From positions 4,280,501 through 4,344,500 of the forward strand of contig OZ005617.1 in the NCBI GenBank assembly GCA_963930655.1: DNA of 64,000 nucleotides. Reading direction: 5' to 3'. Shown here piece by piece: positions 48,391-60,459 of this stretch (within the stretch, counting starts at the first letter, position 1; every line of letters begins with the position of its first letter). Made by a program: the position numbers and the translations under genes. Source of the stretch: Myrica gale (Eukaryota; Streptophyta; Magnoliopsida; Fagales; Myricaceae). Under the pieces are notes generated by a model, which saw only the letters and a list, made by a program, of their open reading frames with translations, was not told where the DNA came from and did not search any database.

Positions 48391-50868
48391 TCCTGGATAA
48401 GGAATACGAGTCAAATGGATTAGAACTCAAATCTTCTCAGAATTATAAAAGAATCCTAATCATCAGGGAAACACTAATTCCACTGAATAATCAGACTAGG
48501 ATACTTGAAGAATTTTAGATCCCTAACCTAAGTTGACCTGTAGAACTTGAGAGTCTCCGGTAGCCGGAGATTGTTTTTGGTGGAGGTATTTTGAGGGAAC
48601 ATAAAAAACCTCCGACAAAGGGTGACTGGCACTGACTGCACTGCTGGGTAGTGTTTCCGACTTGCCGTGGCCGTAACTAAACCGGCGCCAACCGGTAAAT
48701 CCGGCGCCTTGCCTCTTTGACCTGATTCATGAGTACGTGTCAGGTCTTCTCGTTTTTCACTTTTTCTTTTCTTTTCCAATTTTAAATCTTTAATCGAGAC
48801 CGTTGATTGCGGTTGAGAATAAAGCGCCCTGACATTGGACCCTATTTGACCACATCTTCCTTTGTCATTTTCCTCTTTTTCCCCTTAATTTTTTTAATAG
48901 GCGCAGAGCCAGAAATTATATCATTAAATAATTATAAAACTAACTGATCACTCTTTTAGGGCAGATAATACAGCGGAGAAACCAGAAGAGCATGAGCCCA
49001 TGACCTTTCATAACATTATTTTTTAACCTCCTACTGTCGGTGACCATATAGTATGAATTCCAGATACGAAAAATTTAATGTTGGCGTGTGTTATTTGTCG
49101 GGTTGTCGAATCCTTGTTACATGTTAATCTTCGGTGACCTGTGATCATCTTCCATGGGCCATTGGCTACTGGATATAACACCGCCACCCTTTCGTGTCCT
49201 CAAGCTACCTCCAAGATTTAACTAACCTATTTTTAGTAGCATTTTTAAATATAATTATGATCTAGGGAAGTACAAGAACTCTCAATTATGAGGTATTACA
49301 CTTTGTAGCTCACTTTTTAATTTTCTAACATTTAGCCTCTCGATTTTCAACTATTTGCATTATTCGGTTAAATTAACCTTTTAAGACTAATGAGAAATAA
49401 AGAAAAAGATATTTTGGCCCTCAATTAACTAACAAAGTATAAAACATATTAAAAGATAAGGTTGCAAAATGTCAAGACACTCATACTTATGGAGTGGAAA
49501 ATGTATTTCTTTTTTGTCACGTCCCATAAATCAATATTTGAAATTTTCATTAAAAACAACTTTGAGACATCATCTCCTTTATTCTAAATAAAAACATCAT
49601 CAAAACTTCAATGCTTTAAAACATCAACTTGTACAATTTTCAAAACAATACTACTCCCGCCCGCATGCCATCTAAGTATCATCCTTGTCACGTTCTTCAA
49701 AAATCTCTGAAAGTGCGGAAAATAATAACGGAGTGAGTTCGACAACTCAGTAAGCAGAGAATAAAAACATATACTATTTTCTTTGAAAATAATACTCAAT
49801 TCAGTGATCAGAAATACAGAAAATAAAATAGCTTTTTAGAAAATCCTCTTTGGCATCAACAGTAAGCCACATTGACCCCTGTGACAGGATTGTGCAACGA
49901 CTTAACCGGCGGCCAAACCGAATTAAGCAAACAGTAAGTGGAGTTTGCCCTACTAAGACTTAGCCACGTACGTTAAGTGTGCACCAGGGAGAAACTCACA
50001 CAGAAACCAATCCGAAGAATGGGCGCACCAGTAATCAGTAATGAGTTGGTACCAACAACAGCAGTAATCAGTAACAGAACATCACCTTGAGGTTTGAAAA
50101 CAGTATAATATATAATATCAGAACTCAGATTCAAAATCATAAATGATGTTTAGCAGAATACAAAATCTTTGAGAAATAATTCATAGCAGTCATATAAACA
50201 ATCTCAGTAGGTTTTTTAAAATTCCACATTTGTTTTCAGAATAACATAAACTTCCAATAAAATATTTTTCACAAAATCGTTTATGAAAACGTGTTCATAA
50301 TTTTTGGAGAAAAATATTATAGTAGCTCCGCTTACCCGACTTGCTTCTATAATCGAACCGCTCTAAAATCCATGTATTGCAGCGACCCAAAAGAACCGAA
50401 GAAAATCGAGAAACTCAACAATGACCGAAATTGACCTAGAGAGAGAGAAAAAAAAATGATAGAGAATTCACGTTTGAGAGGTGTGAATAATCTGTAAGCG
50501 GAATATCCCTTTTATAGGCCGAATCAATTTGTAACAACCCCAAATCGTTTCCCTTTCGAAATCCTCCATTAACCACCATAAAATCGCTTGATTTATTGAG
50601 AAAAAGTCAAGATTCACACAATAGAGTTAAAAGGCCACAAAAATCAGTCGAAAAAGGTGCTAAAACGGATGAGAAATCGAAGAGAGAGAGAGAGAGAGGA
50701 AATTGATGAGAGAGAAACTGAAGGGTTGAAAACGGCGCCTAGGACATAAGAATCGAGATTCTAAAGTTTGGGAAAGAAGAAGATCAAAACACACCGTTTT
50801 ACTTAAAAATCCAATTCGAGCAAAACGTGTTTAAGTAAAATAAAACTTCATATAAAGAAAAAACAAAG
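48391..50868. other. Intergenic, possible decayed LTR sequence
   Basis: No coding sequence. TGTCACGTCCCATAAATC (49515) and TGTAACAACCCCAAATCG (50530) resemble starts of plant Ty3/gypsy LTRs, and the stretch between them has LTR-like mixed composition. No polyprotein, primer-binding site or repeat pair supports this further. Confidence 0.3.
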
Positions 50869-50945
50869 ACGCTTCAGTGGTCAAGTTGTGCGCCTCTCTC
50901 CTCTCCTAAGTGCCCCAGTTCGAATCTCTACCTTGCAAAACAAAT
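50869..50945 (+). repeat. tRNA-derived SINE-like fragment
   Basis: GCTTCAGTGGTCAAGTTGTG followed by AGTTCGAATCT (50917-50927) has the spacing and sequence of RNA polymerase III A and B boxes. The piece cannot fold as a full tRNA. It is followed by a T-rich stretch. Probably a short SINE head or tRNA pseudogene. Confidence 0.45.
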
Positions 50946-51627
50946 ATTTTCTTTTTTTTTAAAGACCGGTCCTCACATTTTTCCTTATGATTTATATATT
51001 TATTGGCGAAAATATACTTGATTTGTCCACCTATCGTTACATTTCACCTCTCAACTACTATTTTGTACACCTTACACATTTTACTGTTTATTTAGATAAA
51101 AATTGATATTTTTATTCACTCAAACGATGATTTTACCTCCACAAGAATATAATAATATAAAAATTTGCGAGGGTAAAATGGCCATTTAGTAAAATATAGA
51201 TAGTTGATAGTCGAGAAGTAACGAAATCAATAATTCGGGTATAACGTGCATTTAACACTCAAAAGCAATGCAATGCCAAGGTGTTTGTACTTTGTTTTGC
51301 TTCAGGGAACGTCGTTTTATTGTCTCATGACTTAGGATTCACGATCACGCATGGAAAAAATGGAAGTAATGTACAATTAACTTTCTGCAGTTCAATAAAA
51401 TGTGTATAAATTCAGCAGTTTGGTTTGCTGCACATTAAATTATATATTTGTACGAATCCTAGACACAGATCAGTAGGCAGTAGGCACCTCAAAAACACTC
51501 AACAGTAGCTGATAATTCTGCTCGAAACGTCCGTTATTGTGAATTTAATTAAGTTTCAGCTATTTTTGCCTTTACTTTAAAGCTGGAGTAAGAGTGGCAA
51601 TTAAGTTCTGGAACTAATTCGAAACCA

Positions 51628-53316
51628 TCAACCTGCAATTGATGTCGTACATGTTAGAGAGGAGGTTTTACTTATAGCCGAAGTTGCTAGTGTCATCAAA
51701 ATACTTCTGTTTGGGCAATTAAAACCGCTACCATCTTCAGTGAGTTTCAATGCTGTCATGTAATATGCATGTACCCGGTATGAGTTTCTTGTGAGTTTAG
51801 GCACAAAATCTTTAAAAGAATCCTTCCAAACAGAGCGATCCAATATTGTGTTGTAATTTATCAAAGAAAGTGGAAAAAGAGCACTGGAGCCTGATGCAGT
51901 CCACTTGACAAGACGGGGGGCAATAGAGTTTGATGTTGGATGAGTCTTTTCACCTGAACCACTACATGAAATGCGATCCATTGGTTTTTTTTTTTCTAAG
52001 CAACATGAAATTCATTTCACCGGAGAATGCTGATTACAGAGGGGCCATTAAGGCCGGTACATAGCACAGGGGTAAAAGAGCCCATAACAGCAAATTGAAC
52101 ATCCCGAAGGATCATACAGTAATTGGCCACAAGGGTCTGAATCGTAATAGCCACAAAGGCTGCATACAAGGGGGCCAAAAGACCCAAAGTTTTAAAACGG
52201 GTACAAAGACCCGAACTAAGCTCCGCCACACGCGGAGGAGACCGAAACCGGAGGAAATGGCGAGCAAGCTCCGCACTCCCACTGCCTCGACAACCCATCC
52301 ACACCAGCACAATCAAAAGGAGAGACAACTCGAGGAACTGCATTACGTCAGGAACATGCCGCACCAAACAAGCTTCCACGAGAACCATCCCAACACAGAC
52401 CAGAGAAATGAAGTTATTAGACACTACACTACAAACACAAGACACAAAGCCAAGAACCCTTAGTCCGAGAACCAGCAAGCCACAACAACCCAACCAAGGC
52501 AAAATAATGGCCAGCGCGTGAGATCCACGCGGGCCCACGGGCGAGCGTGGAACCGCACGCGCAGACGTACGAGCTCCGGGAGAAAGGGGAGAGGAAGGCC
52601 GGGAGCGGACGAGCACAGCTAACCGGAGCGTGGCCAACAAAAAGTCCCCAAACCGCCAAGATCTACACATGAAGAACAGCCAAAAGAGGGAACAAGCGGA
52701 GAAGAACGGGGAACAAAGGGCCAAGGGGAAACCGGAGAGAAGAGAGAGGGAGAGAGAAGGGAAAGACGGGAGGAGCAAGAGCTCCTCCCGTCGCCGGAGA
52801 GGGCAAAGGAACGGAGAGGGCAGACGCAGAGGGTGAAAATCTAGAGAGAGGGCAGAGGCTCTCTCTCTAGACACGCAAGTTTTTCAGTCGATTGAGAAAT
52901 GCGATCCATTGGTTGATTACCAGTTAGGGTGGCTGGCTGGCTTTTCAAATCACTTGTTCAATCAAGGACACATTGCCTGCGTGCGAACAAATTAGTCAGA
53001 CCACATGAGTGATGGGTTCTGCCAGCAGTAGAGTGACAATCAACTTCCATGATTGTTGGGTGGGGAAAACACAAATAAAATTTATGGTCCGTGTGATAAT
53101 TGAACACCGCTGCAGTGCAGACAGAAAATCTCCCTCTGCAAAGAGCTTCTTCGATAGGTAGGAAGAAGTTAATGCATTATACCTAAACAAACAAACATTT
53201 ACTATACGGGAAGGAAAGATATGTCCTGCCTGGCCTACTGATGATAGCGCACCTTCTTCACATGTCAAGGTTCTGACGTTACTCGCCCACATGGCCACAT
53301 TCAGAGGCTCAATCAC
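51628..53316 (-). pseudogene. Unrecognised gene remnant split by a retroposon (tentative)
   Basis: On the minus strand two stretches look exon-like. One (from 53316, reading EPLNVAMWASNVRTLTCEEG) ends at ATA|GTAAATG, a good donor. The other (from about 52945 across the retroposon site to 51628) reads LTGNQPMDRISCSGSGEKTH, then PRLVKWTASG and further. The retroposon at 51987-52895 interrupts the second one. I do not recognise the family and cannot join the pieces into a gene. It may be a decayed gene or chance open frames. Confidence 0.3.
51987..52895 (-). mobile_element. Non-LTR retroposon with 19-bp TSD and poly(A)
   Basis: 909 bp inserted between two copies of GAAATGCGATCCATTGGTT (51968-51986 and 52896-52914). 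On the minus strand it ends TTGCTTAG followed by a poly(A) run abutting the duplication, and begins with CT-rich, GC-rich DNA (TCTCTCTAG and CTCCGGCGACGGGAGGAGC-like words). The long TSD and poly(A) tail mark target-primed reverse transcription (LINE machinery). A minus-strand frame spans most of it (52874-52017, 285 codons), but I see no endonuclease or reverse transcriptase motif. It is likely a non-autonomous LINE derivative, a long SINE or a retrocopy of a non-coding transcript. Confidence 0.85.
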
Positions 53317-54154
53317 TCTTAGCAGCTGGATTCACAGATAAGTCATCCTTATTCAATGAGACGCATATATCGGGGGCAGCAGATATGGATAGTTTTGCTA
53401 GTTTTAGGAGCACTTGGGATTTGTAGTAAATGTGTACCAACTACAGAGTAACTCAAAAGATACATATTATAGACTAATACGCAAGAGTCAGAATGGCACT
53501 AAGTTCTGGTTCCCTAATTTTTGCTGCACAAGCAAGGATAGAAATTGTAAGGTCATGTCAAGAAAGGTGCACCTAGTACATGAAAAAGCAAACGGAAAGA
53601 GGCAATAGAAGACCCAAAATCTCTGAACCATGCAACTTATAGGAGCTTTATAGTTGAATTCCCTTTCACGTCCATTCATGGTCCAAAGGTACAAGCGTGT
53701 ACCTAGGTCATCCGGAAGGGAGAAATTTTTTAAAAATTGGTACTTCCCAACTAGTTGCATGGTACAATTACAGGGAGGAAGGATCCCTAAGATGGCAGTA
53801 AGGGAGTTTTCAAAGTGGGAACATCGGAAAGCCGAGCGTTTTTCAAGACTCTATCCCTCTCAGTGATAGTTACCATAATCGAAAACAAATCTGGAGATTA
53901 ATTTACTGTTAATTTTACTCATTGTTCCTTTGCGGGCAGCTGTAATGTTTATTTCCCTAAATACATTAAATCCGCACCGACCCCTCCCAGTATAGAGTCA
54001 GGGACATCCACATGACTCTGTTCTTTTAACAACCGTTTCCAGCCCTCCAAAAGAGAAATATCACGAAAGAAATAAATTAATGTATGAGTTTAATTTATCA
54101 ATCTTTGGCCGATTTCTGGGCGCTAGCCGCTAGGCACCTTCCTTCCATCCTCAA
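52915..54154. other. Upstream region of endoglucanase
   Basis: Apart from the tentative minus-strand exon above, nothing coding is recognised. The last few hundred bases should contain the endoglucanase promoter. Confidence 0.4.
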
Positions 54155-54161
54155 TATATAG
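54155..54161 (+). promoter_or_regulatory. TATA box of endoglucanase gene
   Basis: TATATAG lies about 380 bp before the chosen ATG. It is followed about 30 bp downstream by a CT-rich tract (54180-54225), common at plant transcription starts. Confidence 0.6.
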
Positions 54162-54536
54162 ACCCTTGAGCCCCTCGGCTGCTCTCACTCCCTACTCTCT
54201 TTCTCTCTCTCTCTCGCTGCCCCCAAGACTCTGTTCCCGTAGTAGTCTCTACATCTTGGCGGGTTTATCAGAAATTTTAACTGATAACTCGTATACCGAA
54301 ACCGACGTTTTAGTTCTCTAATTAATCCACATTTCTGCGGGGGGGCTAGAGAAGAGTTAAAGGTTTCATTATTTGGCTTTTCGAACTTGGAAAAACCAAA
54401 CAGGAACTACACTCTGTCATTTTATAGCTTCTATTGCTGAACGGATCTATCCTCCCTCTGTGTTTTTGTTTATAAGCTAAACAAATCAGTGTGTTTCTGC
54501 ATTTGGGTTTCTTTACTGAAGAAACCCCTGTTGCGT

Positions 54537-57500
54537 ATGCGTTCTGGTATTGTCCACATGGAGAGCTTTGCGAGACTCATTTCCATGGTTCCTCTGCTTC
54601 TGCTTATCGCGCTTCCTGTTGTTTTAGCTGGCCATGACTATGGCCAAGCTCTAAGCAAAAGCATTCTGTTCTTTGAGGCTCAGAGATCTGGTTACCTTCC
54701 CCACACCCAAAGAGTTACATGGAGAGCTGATTCTGGACTGCATGACGGCAAGGCTAGTGGGGTAAGTTATCCCATATTTCCGGATTTCCCTTGCGAATTT
54801 TTGGCCTTATGTTTGTAATGTTTCATTTTCTCAATTGGAGTCGAAAGCTTACCTCTTGAAAACGTGCATTTACATTTTTTACTACTTTGTTGTAATGTCT
54901 TTGCATATATTCAGGTGGATCTGGTTGGAGGTTACTACGATGCAGGGGACAATGTGAAGTTTGGGCTGCCCATGGCATTCACCACAACAATGATGGCATG
55001 GAGCATAGTAGAATACGGGAAGCAAATGGCTTCAAGTGGGGAGCTCGGTCATGCTATGGATGCGGTGAAGTGGGGCACTGACTATCTAATTAAAGCTCAC
55101 CCCGAACCTTATGTCCTATATGGAGAGGTACCTATCATTTTACTAAATTCAAACCTCCACCTTTCATCTTCGTCCCCCCTACTTTATCGAACAGTATTTA
55201 TTCCTCCCACAGTAAATCTGACCCCTCACTTTCTCGCTCAACTTTAGCTTAACTCACGCACGGGTTGATATAACTAACGAACAAGGTGATAAATTTCAAA
55301 ATGTTTTATTGGGTAATATTTTCAAACAAGTGGTCTCGAACAATTGCTTTACTTTTTACTTGAAATTCAAAATTTCAGAAGCACGATTGATTAAGAAAAA
55401 AACCTAGAAAAAAAAAACGGAGTAGGAAAAGAAAAGGAAACTCCATGATAAGTACTACTGTTTCGCGGAATTAAATTCTGATTACTTAACTCACGATTTG
55501 GGCTTAAACCCATTTGTTCTGACTGCGTTTTGTACAGAAGAGCCCAAAACAATTTCATGTGATTGTTATTGACGGTTTGCTAAGGAAAAAAAAAAGATTG
55601 TTATTGACGGTTGGATGTCTGTCGTGATTAGGTGGGAGATGGATACAGTGACCACTACTGCTGGCAGAGGCCGGAGGACATGACCACCGACCGCAGAGCC
55701 TATCGGATTGACCCGAGCAACCCCGGGTCGGATCTCGCCGGAGAAACGGCCGCTGCAATGGCCGCCGCATCGCTCGTATTCCACAGATCTAACCCCGCCT
55801 ATGCCAGTGTGCTTGTCCGCCATGCCGAGCAGGTTCTAACCAATCCCTAACTAGCTCGCTAATTTCCCCCCGAAAATAAAGAGTATTTAGTGAAGTATTT
55901 AGTGCAGTGTGCAGAGCGCATGTTAGCTTGATAGGGGCATCGTCGGCTGAACTGACTGGTTCAGTTTCAGCCTTTTTGGTTGACCGGTACATGGTAGCCC
56001 GACATACGTAGTTAATAAAGGCAGTTACGTTAGGTTACTTTCTTTCAGACAGTCCTTGGGTAGTATTTACGGCGCAACCTGACAGTCACCCTACTTTTTT
56101 ACTGTCATCAATCTTTAACTAACGACACCCCGACAGTTACTTATCATTAGTCTGTCATCTCAAATTTAGATTAAATTTTGTTTAAATTATAATAATTTCA
56201 TGTCAATGTTAACATTTTTTGTTAATTTACCCTTAGAGAGTCCATAGATAAAAACATGCATAATTTATGGTATTTAATATTGCCTTTATAGATAATTATA
56301 AAATGTATTTAAACATGTAACTAATAGTACTTATAAATCGAGATCAAAGTAGGAGGTCGTGTCTTATTATTATTTAACCCGTTTTTATAAAACTTGGTTA
56401 CACTCAAAAAGGGTAAGGGCGACCTTTAAAGGATGCCTCAACATGCACATGAAATTCTCCGAAGTAGAAACTAGGCCGGCCTACACGAACCGTATTCTCA
56501 TTGAATTAACTGGTAAAACTTCACGGCGTCGATTTTGGATAGCGGCCACACTGTTGCCCGTGTATCACGGGTACTGTCATCTGGCCGTACAGATCTGACG
56601 TACTTCCAGATCTCAACCGTCCAGATGTAACGATCCGTGAAAAGCGTGATGGTCATTGTCTTTTCACGTGAGAGCACTGTCGGTGCCTCCCATGATCCCC
56701 AAACTACCCTCCCAATGTTCTTGATATTACATAAAAACATATCTTCATTACGCTATCATTTCCGAATGCCGAAACTACCCTCTCATTTTCTGTGATATGT
56801 TGCATTTGTTACCATATTAATTTTCTAATTCCTTTTAATTCTTTTTCAGCTATTCGATTTTGCGGACAAATACAGAGGCAAATATGACAGCAGTATTAGC
56901 GTGGCCCGGAAGTACTATCAGTCTGTCAGTGGCTATTATGTACGTTCGTTCCATGAACTCTTTCTCCCATCTGTGCCGCCGCAATACTAATTTTTGGGTG
57001 TTTTGTCTTCAATATTGGTCTGATTCGAGTTTGGTCTGATTTGTGTGTGTATAGGACGAATTGCTTTGGGCTGCTGCATGGTTGTACCAGGCAACAAACA
57101 ACCAGTACTACTTGAACTACCTCGGTAACAATGGTGATTCCATGGGAGGAACTGGATGGAGCATGACTGAGTTTAGTTGGGATGTCAAGTATGCAGGGGT
57201 TCAGACACTTGTAGCCAAGGTAAATAGATTAATCTAACGGAACAACATAGGCTACTTGATATGTTTTAGAAATGTTACATGTCTGTATGGAATTATGTTA
57301 GTGTCGTATTTATGTCCCACTAGTTATGATTTTAGGACCTTAAGGCCTAATACTGTGTGTCAAAAACCTCAATGATGTAATTCTGAGCACCCCCAGGTGC
57401 ATGGCCCTGTTCGGTTCCTATGAAAGACCCATTAAGCAATAAGCTTGGTTGAGTGGGGGAGCTAACTAACTGGTCTTTGTATCTTCCCTTGCAGTTCCTA

Positions 57501-58939
57501 ATGCAAGGTAAGGCTGGTCGCTATGCACCTGTGTTCCAGAGGTACCAGCAGAAGGCAGAATACTTCATGTGTTCATGCCTTGGGAAGGGCACCCGCAACA
57601 TTCAGAGGACACCTGGTGGCCTTATCTTCCGCCAGAGGTGGAACAACATGCAGTTCGTGACAAGTTCCTCCTTCCTAGCTGCTGTCTACTCTGACTATCT
57701 GTCTTCTGCTGGAAGATCCATGGCGTGTGCTTCTGGCAATGTTTCACCATCGGAGCTTCTCTCCTTCACCAAGTCACAGGTACTGCAATCGTATCAACTG
57801 CTGGTTAAGTCTAGTGTTAAAGCATATCCTATGTTATTATGTTGAAGAGGGTTTCTTAAGGTAGTTATACAATAAATAGATATTTGGAAAGCTTCTGTTT
57901 ATCAAGGAATTTAACATATGCCTAAGGAAACAAAAGGAACTTTGACATATATTATGAAGCATATAATTGATCTTATGCAATCAATTGCTATAACCATCAG
58001 GTTGACTACCTTCTTGGAGACAATCCGAGAGCTACAAGTTACATGGTGGGATATGGTAGCAACTTCCCAAAACAAGTTCACCACAGGGCGTCCTCAATTG
58101 TGTCCATTAAGGTGGACTCTTCATTTGTCAGCTGTCGAGGGGGTTATGCCACTTGGTTCAGCAAGAAATCAAGCGATCCCAATGTCCTTGTTGGTGCTAT
58201 TGTTGGTGGACCTGATGCTTATGACAACTTTGCTGATCAAAGAGACAATTTTGAGCAAACTGAACCTGCTACCTACAACAATGCACCTCTTTTCGGTATA
58301 TTGGCACGACTAAGTGCTGGTCATGGCGGGTATAACCAGCTCCTTCCAGGTATATGCCCTATAATATGATAGTCAGTTTCCTAGGAGTTTACCACTTATT
58401 CCCATTGATTTATTGTGAGGCATGTAAAGAGGATGTTTGATGAAATAACTTCTCTTGCAGTCGTTCCCCCAGCACCTAAACCGGTTGTTACGCAACCTAC
58501 ACCAGCTCCAAAACCAAAAGTCACTCCAGCTCAACCAAAAGTTGCTCCAGCTCCAGGTATGGCTTGGCCTGTCTTTTGGATGTGTCTTTACTCGTTGATG
58601 TGAATATTGGAATAAGTCTAACTCCGAACATCATGTTTTACAGCATCTTATGGCCCAATTGCCATAGAACAGAAGTTGACAAGTTCGTGGAATGCCAATG
58701 GAAGAACTTACCACAGATATTCCACAATCATAACCAACAAGTCTGCTAAGACCCTGAAGTCTATCAATCTCTCAATATCCAAGCTCTACGGTCCTTTATG
58801 GGGTCTCACAAAGTCTAGCAATTCATATGTTTTTCCATCATGGCTCAACTCTTTACCTGCTGGAAAGAGCCTTGAGTTCGTCTATATCCATTCTGCTTCA
58901 CCAGCAGATGTATCGGTCTCAAGCTACACTTTGGCCTAA
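54537..58939 (+). CDS. Endo-1,4-beta-glucanase, GH9 class C (CBM49 tail)
   Basis: Secreted glycosyl hydrolase family 9 enzyme acting on beta-1,4-glucans in the cell wall. Exons: 54537-54761, 54915-55127, 55632-55832, 56850-56939, 57055-57219, 57495-57779, 58001-58349, 58461-58556, 58644-58939, giving 639 aa with every junction in frame. A signal peptide ([20 protein letters not shown]) precedes [20 protein letters not shown]. Catalytic signatures are [13 protein letters not shown] (about 82-94), HHRASS (about 420) and [18 protein letters not shown] (about 472-489, acid Glu near 481). Exon 8 encodes a Pro/Lys/Ala linker (PAPKP repeats), and exon 9 a carbohydrate-binding module of CBM49 type ending SVSSYTLA. 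The Met at 54558 is an alternative start. Architecture equals Arabidopsis GH9C1-3. Confidence 0.94.
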
Positions 58940-60459
58940 GGAAGAAACCAACCTACAAAAAAGAGGTTTCCACAGTTTCTGGGGTCGTAATATAAGAGTT
59001 GTGCAGTTATACAAAATGCAGCCAATTTTTTTTTTTTACTTTCAGAACTTTTTCAGTTTTACTTGTTGATTCTGGATCTTGGTAGGGTTCTAGATGGAAG
59101 TAGGTCAAATAAGTCTCAAGGTTGGAGGAAGAAAGGTGTGAAGAGACCGTTTAAAAAGTGTGCTCATCCTCTTTCTCCTCCCCTTAATTACCTATAGAGT
59201 GATGCAAGAGAGGGGCAGTGAGAGAGTGACGATTGAAAAGTGAAAGAAAATGACTCCCAAGTATAGTTCGAGGAGTCTCTCTTTCTTTGTACTTCAGAGA
59301 GGCTTTGGATCTTTTTTTCTCCTTGTGTGTTGTGTTGTTGTAAGCTTTACAACATTTTTGTTTCTTGTTTGCCATACGAATATATTTTTGTGATAGACAT
59401 TGTGTCTTATCAACTGAGAAAATTGTACTGACTTTTGTGTATGGAGAAATATTGTTCGCAATTATCTTGTTTCTTAAGTAGCTATAAATAGAAGCATCCT
59501 ACTTTTGAAATGGATATTGTTGGGTGTTTGCGGCTCTGGATCCATTCCACTCCTTCGAGGTCTTCAAAGTTGAGTACCAGTCCATCACTGATATGCCAAA
59601 TGCATTGATTACTATGTGAAGTCCATAAGCTGATTCATGGATTGCTGAAACAACAGGAAAACACAATTTATATATGTAAATAGAGAGAGAAGGGAATCAT
59701 TTTTTATTTTTAGTGGACAATGGGATTTTGTTGATTGATCTATGGAAAGATGCAATCTATTTGGGTGAAAATAGATGAAAGATGGTGAAGTGTCTGCGTA
59801 AACAGGACAAGATGGTACAACGGATGAGCTTTAACAGAGGAAGAAGAACTAATTGAAAAAAGAAAATACAGAGGATAAGGTCAGGCCAGTTGACAACAAG
59901 GATTTGGGACAGGTACATGACCAATAAGCGTAAAACTCGTTACTCGAGAATATGGTGGACTAAGAGTCCTACAAGCTAACACTAAGCCCAAAGGGAAAAT
60001 GCTGGGCGTCCCGCCCCACGTCAGCCAGCGGGATGCTGGCGGGACGTGGGGCGGGACGCCCAGCAAAGCCCAGCCCAAAGGCTCCATAAGTGATCAAATG
60101 CAAGTAGAGGATGCAAGCAATGGCATCTCGATCAGACTTCCCATCGACCTTGAGCAAAAGCGCCTACACAAGGGGCAGGGGAGCAGTACTCATCCACTTC
60201 CAGCTAAAAAATTGAAGAAAACAATGATGAACCACATACAGAGTCCTAAAAGAAAAATTCAGAAATAATGAAAACTTGTTCATATCCCCACATCATTGAT
60301 CATAATATAATGAACCTCAGAACCTCTGATCCCCCTACCCCGTTAGACCAACCCATGCTCCCAAGATATAGCATCCATTAGCCACCGTGCTACTGCGCGA
60401 AAACAACAGCTGTATATATACAGGGAAAACAGAGACCCTATACAAATTGACAATAAAAG
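58940..60459. other. Intergenic between convergent genes
   Basis: Presumed 3' UTRs of the endoglucanase (plus) and PP2C (minus) genes. No coding frame is recognised. It contains the hairpin at 60001-60064. Confidence 0.5.
60001..60064. repeat. GC-rich hairpin
   Basis: GCTGGGCGTCCCGCCCCACG pairs with the inverted right side over 22 bp, then AGCCAGC against GCTGGC after a small bulge, with a loop of about 5 nt. It lies downstream of the PP2C gene, and small open frames on both strands come from it. Confidence 0.85.

Noticed and set aside
50869..50945. Functional tRNA gene
   Set aside because: A- and B-box-like words are present, but no full cloverleaf or acceptor stem can be drawn.
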